NCBI GenBank assembly: GCA_001804165.1 | Contig: MHFL01000001.1 | Coordinates: forward strand, 1-8,335 | DNA length: 8,335 nucleotides | Origin: Omnitrophica bacterium RIFCSPLOWO2_01_FULL_45_10 | GTDB taxonomy: Bacteria; Omnitrophota; Gorgyraeia; 2-01-FULL-45-10 | Direction: 5' to 3' | Part shown: one piece after another, positions 1-5,194 of the stretch | How positions within the stretch are numbered: position 1 is the stretch's first letter | Layout: every line of letters begins with the position of its first letter | Made by a program: the position numbers and the translations under genes | The notes under the pieces: generated by a model | Databases searched by the model: none | Told to the model about the DNA's origin: nothing | Seen by the model: only the letters and a program-made list of their open reading frames with translations

Positions 1-338
1 GCAATTCCTATGTCGATGAGGTAATACAAGGTATTTCTAATATAACCGCCGGCCTGGGCCAGGAATTTCTCTTTCTCGGAAACAACCGCGATGATGACAG
101 GCGCTTTCTTTACAAATATATTAAATTTATATACGCCCGTAAAGATATTATCACAGAGCCGGTCCTTCAATTCCCTATCATCTACGACGATGAATTTCCA
201 GGGCTGCGCGTTGCAGGCCGATGGCGCAAGGCGCGCCGCCTCGAGGCACTGTAAGACCTTCTCTTTCTCAACGGGTTTATCGAGGTATTCCCGAACGCTC
301 CTTCTCTTCTTTATGATCTCTAAAATCGGCATGAGCAT
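1..338 (-). CDS. Nitroreductase family protein, N-terminal part, cut by the window edge
   Basis: An open frame of 112 codons runs from the ATG at 338 off the left edge. It shows the FMN-dependent nitroreductase hallmarks: an early RRSVREY (residues 12-18), the FMN-binding APSACNAQPWKF block (38-49), and a helix ending in YYLIDIGI at the break, where family members continue with a small-residue helix. These enzymes are usually dimeric cytosolic flavoproteins that reduce nitro compounds, quinones or similar acceptors with NAD(P)H; the substrate cannot be told. Roughly the C-terminal half to third is missing. A second ATG lies two codons in (332), and neither start has a convincing ribosome binding site. 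Palindromic element copy A ends 15 bases upstream of the start, so translation may depend on leader structure or on the short upstream ORF at 426-467. Confidence 0.85.
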   Translation of the reverse strand, partial: MLMPILEIIKKRRSVREYLDKPVEKEKVLQCLEAARLAPSACNAQPWKFIVVDDRELKDRLCDNIFTGVYKFNIFVKKAPVIIAVVSEKEKFLAQAGGYIRNTLYYLIDIGI

Positions 339-352
339 CTATTTTTTGACAT

Positions 353-400
353 ATAGGTCAGCGACTATTTATTTTCCGAAAAAATTGTCGCTGGGCCTAT
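353..400. repeat. Palindromic intergenic element, copy A (family 1)
   Basis: Arms at 353-365 and 387-400 are complementary apart from a small internal irregularity (ATAGG-TCAGCGAC against GTCGCTGGGCCTAT). They enclose an AT-rich centre. Thirty bases (356-385) are identical to 1236-1265 in copy B, and the rest aligns gap-free as far as 400/1280. The size, palindromic form, intergenic position and repetition resemble REP-type elements mobilised by RAYT transposases, but no such transposase is in the window. Confidence 0.85.
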
Positions 401-430
401 TTTTTATCTATTTTTTATCCTATTTTTATC
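396..430. repeat. Three tandem copies of a 12-base AT-rich unit
   Basis: The unit CTATTTTTTATC is present about three times (starts 397, 408 and 420; the last copy is 11 bases). It begins inside the distal arm of palindromic copy A, so it looks like slippage amplification of the end of that element. Read on the minus strand each unit carries TAA and TAG stops. Confidence 0.7.
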
Positions 431-467
431 CTAAAAATATGGCAAAAAACGTTTTTCTGTTAATCAT
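426..467 (-). CDS. Thirteen-codon ORF: leader peptide or remnant of a secreted-protein start
   Basis: An ATG at 467 is preceded by an AAAGGG Shine-Dalgarno-like sequence (minus strand AAAGGGTAGAGCC before the ATG) and by an extended -10 promoter at 524-532. It encodes MINRKTFFAIFLG and then stops at 426-428, where the tandem AT-rich units of the palindromic element begin. A basic start followed by a hydrophobic run looks like the beginning of a signal peptide, which suggests a gene broken by the element. Alternatively it is a short upstream ORF in the leader of the nitroreductase gene. Chance is also possible at this length. Confidence 0.3.
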   Translation of the reverse strand: MINRKTFFAIFLG

Positions 468-523
468 GGCTCTACCCTTTCTAAAATAGTATTTACGTAT
501 TTACAGATATCCTATTATCTTTT

Positions 524-532
524 ATTATACCA
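524..532 (-). promoter_or_regulatory. Extended -10 promoter upstream of the 13-codon ORF and nitroreductase
   Basis: The minus strand reads TGGTATAAT, a consensus extended -10 (TGn plus TATAAT). No good -35 is seen, which is normal for extended -10 promoters. A transcript would start near 517, cover the short ORF and copy A, and reach the nitroreductase start at 338. Confidence 0.5.
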
Positions 533-547
533 TAATCTTTAATATTC

Positions 548-1072
548 CTACCTAAATCCTATCATGCGCCGCGGTTTTTCCGTAGGCGGAGCCATGAGTT
601 TTTTAATTGCTTCAAAAATAGCCGTTATGTGCTTATCGTATTCCGAAAGCCTCATATCATGATTTTTATACTTAAGCTCAAGAGCCTCAACTTTAACGGC
701 AAGATCCTTATGTGTCAGCAGAATCTCTCTCAATCGAACAAACGCCCGCATAATAGCTATATTGACCTCTATGGCTCTTTCGCTATTGAGTACGCTTGAA
801 AGCATAGCAATACCTTGCTCCGTAAATACATATGGCAAATATCTGCGGCCGCCATAACTTGAGGTTGCAATTTGCAACCTCAAGTTTTCTTTCTTAGTCA
901 CCTGAAACATAAAATCGTGGGGAAACCGTTTTATGTTTCTTTTGACTTGTAAATTCATATTTTTTGTTTCTACACCATAAAGGCCCGCTAAATCAGCATC
1001 CAGCATTACCTTACGGTCTCTGATCAGGTAAATCTTATTCTCAATAACCCCCCGGGGTATTAAATCCTTCAT
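548..1072 (-). CDS. ORF6N domain-containing DNA-binding protein
   Basis: A 174-residue protein. Residues about 9-97 match the ORF6N domain (IENKIYLIRDRKVMLDADLAGLYGV near the start; FPHDFMFQVTK at 50-60; GGRRYLPYVFTEQGIAML at 74-91), followed by the usual SERAIEVNIAIMRAFVRLRE helix. Residues about 115-160 are charged and helical, probably a coiled coil. ORF6N domains occur in phage antirepressor-like proteins and in many chromosomal genes of uncertain role; binding DNA is inferred from the family. The start is fixed by an AAGGAGG site 5-6 bases before the ATG. The length is typical and the frame intact. It stands alone, bracketed by two direct copies of a palindromic element (353-400 and 1230-1282), and carries a perfect palindrome within its coding sequence (856-886). 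Confidence 0.9.
   Translation of the reverse strand: MKDLIPRGVIENKIYLIRDRKVMLDADLAGLYGVETKNMNLQVKRNIKRFPHDFMFQVTKKENLRLQIATSSYGGRRYLPYVFTEQGIAMLSSVLNSERAIEVNIAIMRAFVRLREILLTHKDLAVKVEALELKYKNHDMRLSEYDKHITAIFEAIKKLMAPPTEKPRRMIGFR
856..886. repeat. Perfect 14-bp inverted repeat inside the ORF6N gene
   Basis: AACTTGAGGTTGCA at 856-869 is repeated exactly in reverse complement at 873-886, with a 3-base loop. It encodes residues about 63-72 (NLRLQIATSS), just before the conserved GGRRYLP block. All 14 pairs are Watson-Crick. Confidence 0.9.
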
Positions 1073-1229
1073 ATCTGCCTCCTTCTGCCCTTATATAGGC
1101 GTTATTCCCCCCATATATAAGACGTAAAAAGAGGTGAAATTATTGCAATTATTTTAAAAAAGTTTGGGAGACACTTTTGAGTACATAGAAGGATATTGTA
1201 AATTTGCAGGATGGATAACAAAATAAACA

Positions 1230-1282
1230 AAATAGGGTCAGCGACTATTTATTTTCCGAAAAAATGGGCGCTGTCCCTATTT
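1230..1282. repeat. Palindromic intergenic element, copy B (family 1)
   Basis: The arms AAATAGGGTCAGCG (1230-1243) and CGCTGTCCCTATTT (1269-1282) pair over 14 positions with a single T/T mismatch (1238 with 1274). The inner ATTTT and AAAAT can extend the fold. It lies between the ends of the ORF6N upstream region and the flavin reductase gene, 38 bases past the stop of the latter. On the minus strand the distal arm is followed by TGTTTATTTTG, so it could also serve as a transcription terminator for the flavin reductase gene. Confidence 0.88.
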
Positions 1283-1320
1283 GTTCCATAACCACCACTA
1301 TCGCATGGAGTACGTTTTAT

Positions 1321-1890
1321 CTACTTTATCTTATTTCCTTCTGAAAATGCGTTGCCTAAATATGTACCGACACCATAATAGGTGTGACTTGCCGGATTGA
1401 ATATGATTGGCCTTATTTTTTCTATGTCCGGCATTCCGTTTTTATCCAACACGGCCTCATCTGCCTTTATATCCTTTATCTCGCCGATAAAAAGGGTATG
1501 CAATCCCAATTTAATCGTTTGTATTACCGAACATTCCATGACAAGAGGAAATTCTTCGACATAAGGCGCATCCACAAGGCCGCTCTTTACCGGCGTAAGT
1601 TTCGTTTTGGAAAATTTGTCTTCGGTCCGGCCGGAAACCATGCCAAAATGATCGGCCTCTTTAATGAATCTATCAGGAGGTATGCTTATGGTAAAGGCCT
1701 TCCTGGCTATAATATTGCCGTACGTATATGTAGCTTCCCTTAGGGCTATACTAACGCAGGGTGGCTTAGAACAACATATGCCGCCCCACGCAACTGCCAT
1801 CGCATCCGGCTTGCCGGATTTATCGTATGATCCTACGATAAAAATAGGCGTTGGGAATCCAATTGTTTTCGCTCCGATAGATTTTTTCAT
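1321..1890 (-). CDS. Flavin reductase domain / flavoredoxin-like FMN-binding protein
   Basis: A 189-residue protein of the flavin reductase-like (split-barrel FMN-binding) family. It has the expected plan: an N-terminal [19 protein letters not shown] strand pair (13-31), a central [13 protein letters not shown] block (39-51), FTISIPPD (66-73), and a C-terminal [18 protein letters not shown] (168-185) typical of the family. Such proteins bind FMN and either reduce flavin with NAD(P)H or pass electrons as flavoredoxins; the partner is unknown. Cysteines at 39, 40 and 45 are of unknown significance. The start is supported by a strong GGAGGAGGG-type ribosome binding site. The gene is complete and stands alone, with palindromic element B after it and element C before it. 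A shared redox role with the nearby nitroreductase gene is possible but not shown. Confidence 0.88.
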   Translation of the reverse strand: MKKSIGAKTIGFPTPIFIVGSYDKSGKPDAMAVAWGGICCSKPPCVSIALREATYTYGNIIARKAFTISIPPDRFIKEADHFGMVSGRTEDKFSKTKLTPVKSGLVDAPYVEEFPLVMECSVIQTIKLGLHTLFIGEIKDIKADEAVLDKNGMPDIEKIRPIIFNPASHTYYGVGTYLGNAFSEGNKIK

Positions 1891-1960
1891 ATTTCCCTCC
1901 TCCGCCCTATTCGTGAAAACAGTCGCTGTTCTTAGTTCCTTTCGAAAAAATGTATATCAT

Positions 1961-2021
1961 GGGGTCAGGTTCGAGGGGGACACGTTTCCTTATTAGATGT
2001 GTCTCTTTTGGACTTGACCCC
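1961..2021. repeat. Palindromic intergenic element C (family 2), 23-bp hairpin
   Basis: Arms 1961-1983 and 1999-2021 enclose a 15-base loop. Read as plus-strand RNA all 23 positions pair, six of them as G-U wobbles; read as minus-strand RNA those six become A-C mismatches. The outer arm ends are GGGGTCA and TGACCCC. The sequence is unrelated to copies A and B except for the general GGTCAG...CTGACC style of the arms. It resembles REP-type elements. Confidence 0.85.
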
Positions 2022-2050
2022 ACTCACCCACACTCCACTCACCACTCACA
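2020..2050. repeat. CACTC-rich short direct repeats next to element C
   Basis: Between element C and the end of the KTSC ORF the plus strand is an irregular run of CACTCAC/CCACTC units with almost no G. The last codons of the KTSC ORF (CEW and the stop) fall in this run, which marks the point where the KTSC homology ends. Confidence 0.6.
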
Positions 2051-2158
2051 ATAATATTGGTAGATAGCCCCATCATTAAATTCGATTTCCAGAGTCTTAC
2101 TGGTTGGATCATAGCCTAGTGATTGAAGATTAGAAGATGTAACGTATTGCCTTTCCAT
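2039..2158 (-). CDS. Small KTSC-domain protein, C-terminally truncated (possible pseudogene)
   Basis: The ORF encodes 39 residues beginning [17 protein letters not shown] and including [14 protein letters not shown] (23-36). This matches the first half of the KTSC domain, a short domain of unknown function of about 60 residues that normally continues after YQYY with a VP...Y..L segment and a GSYFN motif. Here CEW and a TGA follow at once, inside CACTC-type repeats and 17 bases from palindromic element C, so the C-terminal half appears lost. The start is supported by an AGGTGA ribosome binding site. The gene follows the restriction endonuclease gene by 64 bases and could share its transcript. 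It may still make a peptide, but a working KTSC fold is doubtful. Confidence 0.7.
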   Translation of the reverse strand: MERQYVTSSNLQSLGYDPTSKTLEIEFNDGAIYQYYCEW

Positions 2159-2191
2159 ATCTCACCTCTACCAATTTGTTTCATGATGAGA

Positions 2192-2221
2192 AATATCTTA
2201 TATAGTGATATATAAGATATT
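2192..2221. terminator. Perfect 12-bp AT-rich hairpin after the restriction endonuclease gene
   Basis: AATATCTTATAT (2192-2203) and its exact reverse complement (2210-2221) surround a 6-base loop, one base beyond the endonuclease stop codon. On the minus strand it is followed only by TCTCATC, so it is a weak intrinsic terminator at best. On the plus strand a T-rich tract follows. It could protect the 3' end of the restriction-modification mRNA or attenuate entry into the KTSC gene. Confidence 0.4.
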
Positions 2222-2222
2222 G

Positions 2223-2879
2223 TTATTTTTTAACTTTTTCTTTTAAAATTCGGTCGTAAACTGTTTTTAAAATCTCGTCAAAGGATTTTCTTTTAATAGT
2301 CGCCTGCTCTTTGCCAAATTTAATAGTCTTAAATATATTTATCAATTTTTCATAAAATCCATCTCCAAAAAAATAATCCCAGAATTCCTTCCCGACTAAG
2401 ACAGTATCGGCACTTTCGTAGACTTCCTTACCCCATATTTTAGAAATCTGGCTTTTAACCCCGTAACAAAAAGCTATAGTAGTTACGCATTCGGGATTCT
2501 TTGATTTCAATTTATCAAATGCACTTTTAGTCTTTCTCAGAGCAGGACGGGTAAATCCTTCGGGGCCACTTTTTAGCTGAACATAATGGATCTTGCTATT
2601 TTTCTTTATTACAAGATCTATGTCCTCCATATTTGCTTCGGAATCTAAAATTTTAGCTACCTCTTGCAATAAACTGCCGAAGGAAGTTACAATACCGCGT
2701 TGTAATCTCTGAGTAATAAAAAATTTCCAAATTTTTTCTTCGCTATCGAGCTTAAGAGCACCTGCTAAAAATGGATTTATTGCCAAATCCTCTCTTTTTA
2801 ACTTTTCATATTTCTGTGTCATCTTAATAATATATTCTGCTATCTTTTCTCGTATTTTCTGTTCTTTATTCTTATCCAT
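2223..2879 (-). CDS. Type II restriction endonuclease, PD-(D/E)XK-like
   Basis: A 218-residue protein directly downstream of a DNA methyltransferase gene. Counted from the chosen start it has INPFLAGAL (34-42), FGSLLQEVAKIL with Glu73 (67-78), DIDLVI (86-91) and YVQLKSGP (99-106). Glu, then Asp86/88, then Gln101-x-Lys103 looks like a PD-(D/E)XK nuclease core with Gln in the acidic position. The pattern recalls PmeII/TdeIII-type endonucleases, but the subfamily is recalled, not tested. The methyltransferase stop TAA overlaps the ATG at 2879 (TAATG), and a GGAG sits 9 bases before it, which argues for translational coupling and for this start. An in-frame ATG at 2894 would add five residues but has no ribosome binding site. 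It is expected to cut DNA at the site protected by the methyltransferase. Confidence 0.75.
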   Translation of the reverse strand: MDKNKEQKIREKIAEYIIKMTQKYEKLKREDLAINPFLAGALKLDSEEKIWKFFITQRLQRGIVTSFGSLLQEVAKILDSEANMEDIDLVIKKNSKIHYVQLKSGPEGFTRPALRKTKSAFDKLKSKNPECVTTIAFCYGVKSQISKIWGKEVYESADTVLVGKEFWDYFFGDGFYEKLINIFKTIKFGKEQATIKRKSFDEILKTVYDRILKEKVKK

Positions 2880-4132
2880 TATGCTTTTCTCCATATTAAA
2901 ATGCTTTCATAAAATGCTCCATTTCGCCTGCCGGTTCGACGATTTACATGACGGTCAACCTTACCGATAGATTTAAATCCGACCTTTGTGGGATCGTATA
3001 AATTATATTTATCATTCACAACAATTATGGCTAATCCATCTTTTGTCATAAAATCTCTTGTGTGGAGCAAAACTTCATTTATTCCGTTGATATATTTCGT
3101 TTTTGCTTCATCGGATTGACCTTTTTTAGCCGCGCCTATTTCTTTAGTCTCATTGTTCTCAAGCCTTAATAATTCATAGGCGTATTTATGCTGTTCATGA
3201 TAATCGATAAGGCCAATATAGGGAGGGGATGTGAAGATCATATCGATATTTTTCGGCAAATCTACTTTTCGTGAGTCACCATGAATTACCTTAACTTCCG
3301 CATTTGTCCTAATTAGAGAGAATTCTTTAATGCGTTCTAACGTATCAATCGTATACCTTTCCAAAAATTTATATGCTTCCTGAACAGGAAAACATGTTCT
3401 TCGATGTTTATAACAGTGATACTGACCTTTTTGAGGGGTTTTGGGGAAATCAAGGTCATAATGAGTTACAAGCCTTGCCGATCTCGCCGAGCGGGATAAG
3501 ATAATTTTTAACAACCCGCGGCAACGATAATTAGGTATTAAAGATAAATAACAAAGTAGTTCCCTTCCGGCTTGTTCGGCAAACCATGCATTAAGATATT
3601 CATTGGTTGTTGTAAACTTCTTAGTGAGCTTGGGTTCCTTTGAAGATTTTTTTATACAATCAGATACCTTTTTAAGTATATCGCGAAGGTCTTTTTCCAC
3701 TATCTTGATATCATATTTATATGTTTTTACTCTTGAAAGCAAGACATTAAAAACAGATATATCCGCTCCTATTGAATCAATGCCAAGGGTATTAGCTTCA
3801 ACTAATGTTGTCCCTGAGCCGCAGAATGGATCATATACCAATTTTGGTTCATATTTCCGTAAAAAAATTTCGACAAGCTGAGGTATAAACTTTCCCATGT
3901 ATGGATGCAGTCTGTGTACATGCTTTGTTCGTAGGCGTTCGGGTAAGTCGATTTCGCGCCAATTTAGATTAAGAGTAGTTAAATCGGTATCTGGATTAAT
4001 ACTAGAAAAGTCTGTTAGGGGAGCTTGTTTATACAATTTTGCAATTTTGTGCGCAATTGTATTATCGTATACGCTAGGAAATGATTTTCGACTGATTTCT
4101 GCTTTTAGTGCAATTGGCATTGTAGATTCCAT
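2879..4132 (-). CDS. Site-specific DNA methyltransferase (amino-methylating, probably N4-cytosine or N6-adenine)
   Basis: A 417-residue protein with the AdoMet-binding motif I DPFCGSGTT (101-109) followed by VEANTLGIDSIGADIS, and the catalytic motif IV TSPPY (301-305), preceded by VIHGDSRKVDLPKNIDMIF. TSPPY fits amino-group methylation; a serine before PP is frequent in N4-cytosine enzymes, so that specificity is favoured but open. Motif I comes before motif IV, unlike the common beta order. Between them (about 180-290) lies a region probably serving target recognition, with HYDLDFP and a Cys/His cluster YHCYKHRRTC (238-247). The N-terminal MGKFIPQLVEIFL stretch resembles related methyltransferases. 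The start follows a GGAGG site 11 bases upstream that lies inside a stable hairpin. It forms an operon with the endonuclease gene and protects host DNA from it. Confidence 0.85.
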   Translation of the reverse strand: MESTMPIALKAEISRKSFPSVYDNTIAHKIAKLYKQAPLTDFSSINPDTDLTTLNLNWREIDLPERLRTKHVHRLHPYMGKFIPQLVEIFLRKYEPKLVYDPFCGSGTTLVEANTLGIDSIGADISVFNVLLSRVKTYKYDIKIVEKDLRDILKKVSDCIKKSSKEPKLTKKFTTTNEYLNAWFAEQAGRELLCYLSLIPNYRCRGLLKIILSRSARSARLVTHYDLDFPKTPQKGQYHCYKHRRTCFPVQEAYKFLERYTIDTLERIKEFSLIRTNAEVKVIHGDSRKVDLPKNIDMIFTSPPYIGLIDYHEQHKYAYELLRLENNETKEIGAAKKGQSDEAKTKYINGINEVLLHTRDFMTKDGLAIIVVNDKYNLYDPTKVGFKSIGKVDRHVNRRTGRRNGAFYESILIWRKA

Positions 4133-4166
4133 AAATATAAAAACCTCCGCTTTTGGCGAAGGTTTT
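4133..4166 (-). terminator. Terminator-like hairpin overlapping the methyltransferase ribosome binding site
   Basis: On the minus strand AAAACCTTCGC (4166-4156) pairs with GCGGAGGTTTT (4150-4140) over 11 positions including one G-U, with a 5-base loop. A U-rich tract (4143-4133) runs directly to the ATG at 4132. This has the form of an intrinsic terminator, and its 3' arm contains the only Shine-Dalgarno sequence (GGAGG, 4148-4144). It could therefore limit methyltransferase expression by stopping transcription, by hiding the ribosome binding site, or both. Confidence 0.65.
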
Positions 4167-4178
4167 AATTATATTAAC

Positions 4179-4207
4179 GTGGCAGTTCCCCCTTCGAAAC
4201 ATACCAC
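4179..4207 (-). promoter_or_regulatory. Hairpin in the methyltransferase leader RNA
   Basis: On the minus strand GTGGTATGTT (4207-4198) pairs with AACTGCCAC (4187-4179) over nine positions (one wobble, one bulged U) around a 10-base loop, TCGAAGGGGG. It lies between the promoter at 4224-4251 and the terminator-like hairpin, so promoter, aptamer-like stem and terminator stand in riboswitch or small-RNA order. I do not recognise a known RNA family in it. Confidence 0.5.
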
Positions 4208-4223
4208 CCGCTATCTAAATATA

Positions 4224-4251
4224 AGTATATCACACATTCCTATTTAGTCAA
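4224..4251 (-). promoter_or_regulatory. Sigma70-type promoter for the restriction-modification operon
   Basis: The minus strand carries TTGACT (4251-4246), a 16-base spacer and TATACT (4229-4224), with TG one base before the -10 box (extended -10). The predicted start lies near 4217, giving a leader of about 85 bases before the methyltransferase ATG. This is the best promoter in the window. Confidence 0.75.
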
Positions 4252-4293
4252 CCTTTTCTACACAGGGTCTACTTGTTGTTCGAACTTTATTTT

Positions 4294-4330
4294 TCCGCCT
4301 AAAGGCGGATCCGCTGATCTTTGTGGCGGA
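4294..4330. repeat. Short GGCGG/CCGCC palindromes and a repeat of the tRNA 3' end
   Basis: TCCGCC-TAAA-GGCGGA (4294-4309) is a 6-bp hairpin, and TCCGC (4310-4314) can pair with GCGGA (4326-4330). On the minus strand 4330 onward reads TCCGCCA then AGATCAG three bases later. This nearly repeats the end of tRNA-Ser(CGA) and its flank (TCCGCCA from 4410, AGATCAG four bases later). The stretch 4252-4403 holds no gene that I can see. Confidence 0.5.
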
Positions 4331-4354
4331 ATAAGAGCGCCGATTGATTTTTTC

Positions 4355-4374
4355 GACGGAAGCTAGCTTCCGTC
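4355..4374. repeat. Perfect 20-bp palindrome downstream of tRNA-Ser(CGA)
   Basis: The two 10-base halves (GACGGAAGCT and its reverse complement) abut with no spacer, 30 bases past the tRNA 3' end. A hairpin here could end or process the tRNA transcript, but no U-tract follows it on the minus strand, so it is not a standard intrinsic terminator. It could also be a protein-binding site. Confidence 0.6.
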
Positions 4375-4402
4375 CCTTCTTCTCAATCTCGCCTGATCTA
4401 AA

Positions 4403-4492
<90 letters not shown>

Positions 4493-4498
4493 AAATTG

Positions 4499-4918
4499 TT
4501 ATAAATTTATTACATACGCTCTTAAGAATTTTTGTATAGCCGTTACCGTCTCTGTCTTGACGCGTGGAGGGCTCTGCGCTATCCACATAGTGAAATTATA
4601 TAACTCCTGCGTATCAACCACTATCCATTTCTTATTTTTATGAAGAAATACAAGCAAGCTCGTCATCGCAATTCTTTTGTTGCCGTTCTGAAAAGGATGA
4701 TTTTTAATCATCAGATAAAAAAGAATACTAGCCTTTGATATCAGATCCGTATAGGGAGATTTGCCGGCAAATGTCTGAAATGGAGCGGCAAGGCAACTTT
4801 CTAAAATATGAGGGAATCTTGTTGAGAAATCAGGTATAGGTTCACTGAAAGATAATAATTCCTGCGCCATTCGAAACGCGATGTATTCGACTTCCGTGAC
4901 TGTTATGGTATTTATCAT
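4499..4918 (-). CDS. Death-on-curing (Doc) family Fic-fold toxin
   Basis: A 139-residue all-helical protein with the Fic/Doc active-site motif HPFQNGNKRIA (74-84). Its general length and layout are Doc-like, with an N-terminal ITVTEVEYIAFRMAQE helix, FQTFAGKSPYTDLISKASILFYLMIKN before the motif, and a C-terminal helix. P1 Doc phosphorylates EF-Tu; other Fic proteins transfer AMP. Lysine at 81 after GN is Doc-like, and Asn78 replaces the Asp/Glu that normally helps bind metal in HxFx(D/E)GN, a variation also seen in relatives. It overlaps the antitoxin gene by ATGA (4915-4918), the usual coupling in toxin-antitoxin pairs. No frame damage is visible. It is followed after 6 bases by tRNA-Ser(CGA). 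Confidence 0.85.
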   Translation of the reverse strand: MINTITVTEVEYIAFRMAQELLSFSEPIPDFSTRFPHILESCLAAPFQTFAGKSPYTDLISKASILFYLMIKNHPFQNGNKRIAMTSLLVFLHKNKKWIVVDTQELYNFTMWIAQSPPRVKTETVTAIQKFLRAYVINL

Positions 4919-5172
4919 TCTCTGCCTAGAAGTTTCAGCACTTCCCCATATTCTCTTACTGTTTTCTTCACCGCTTTATCAATTTCGCGTTTATTTGCCG
5001 TGGTGAGAGGCCCTCCTATGATATGGGTTATATATCGTTTCGGTATGGCATAATTTCTCCCTATCTTCAGCGCTTTTATCTGCCCTTTCTTTACCCTTTT
5101 ATACACGGCTATTCTGCTTATACCCAAAAAATCCGCTAATTCTTTAATGGACATATATCTGATATTTTTCAT
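4915..5172 (-). CDS. Excisionase/MerR-type helix-turn-helix antitoxin of the Doc toxin
   Basis: An 85-residue protein. Residues about 6-50 are an excisionase-family winged helix-turn-helix (MSIKELADFLGISRIAVYKRVKKGQIKALKIGRNYAIP). The C-terminal part (about 54-85: IGGP, then IDKAVKKTVREYGEVLKLLGRE) is a charged amphipathic helix. It probably binds and neutralises the toxin, in the manner of Phd C-termini. An AAGGGG site 7 bases before the ATG supports the start. It precedes and overlaps the toxin gene by four bases. Its promoter is built into GTTAAC repeats (5195-5233), which it likely binds for autorepression. An excisionase role for a mobile element is less likely because no integrase is present. 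Confidence 0.8.
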   Translation of the reverse strand: MKNIRYMSIKELADFLGISRIAVYKRVKKGQIKALKIGRNYAIPKRYITHIIGGPLTTANKREIDKAVKKTVREYGEVLKLLGRE

Positions 5173-5194
5173 GATATTTCCCCTTACAAAAATC

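Noticed and set aside
91..489. Plus-strand ORF of 132 codons
   Set aside because: It lies opposite the nitroreductase gene and an AT-rich repeat region, has no recognisable domain and no ribosome binding site; the minus strand carries the clear family motifs.
1918..1951. Possible degenerate third copy of the family 1 palindromic element
   Set aside because: It shares GAAAAAATG and a small AACAG/CTGTT palindrome with copies A and B, but the arms do not match; the similarity is too weak to annotate.
4133..4217. Match to a known riboswitch class or to tmRNA/SRP RNA
   Set aside because: I compared the leader from memory with common classes and found no diagnostic conserved core; it was therefore left unnamed.
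3603..4247. Plus-strand ORFs opposite the methyltransferase gene
   Set aside because: They overlap conserved methyltransferase motifs on the minus strand and show no features of their own.
4355..4374. Intrinsic terminator for tRNA-Ser(CGA)
   Set aside because: The palindrome is strong but the minus strand continues GAAAAAATC, with no U-tract, so it was listed only as a palindrome.
4915..5172. Excisionase of an integrated phage or conjugative element
   Set aside because: The helix-turn-helix is excisionase-like, but no integrase or other mobile-element gene is present, and the ATGA overlap with a Doc gene points to an antitoxin.
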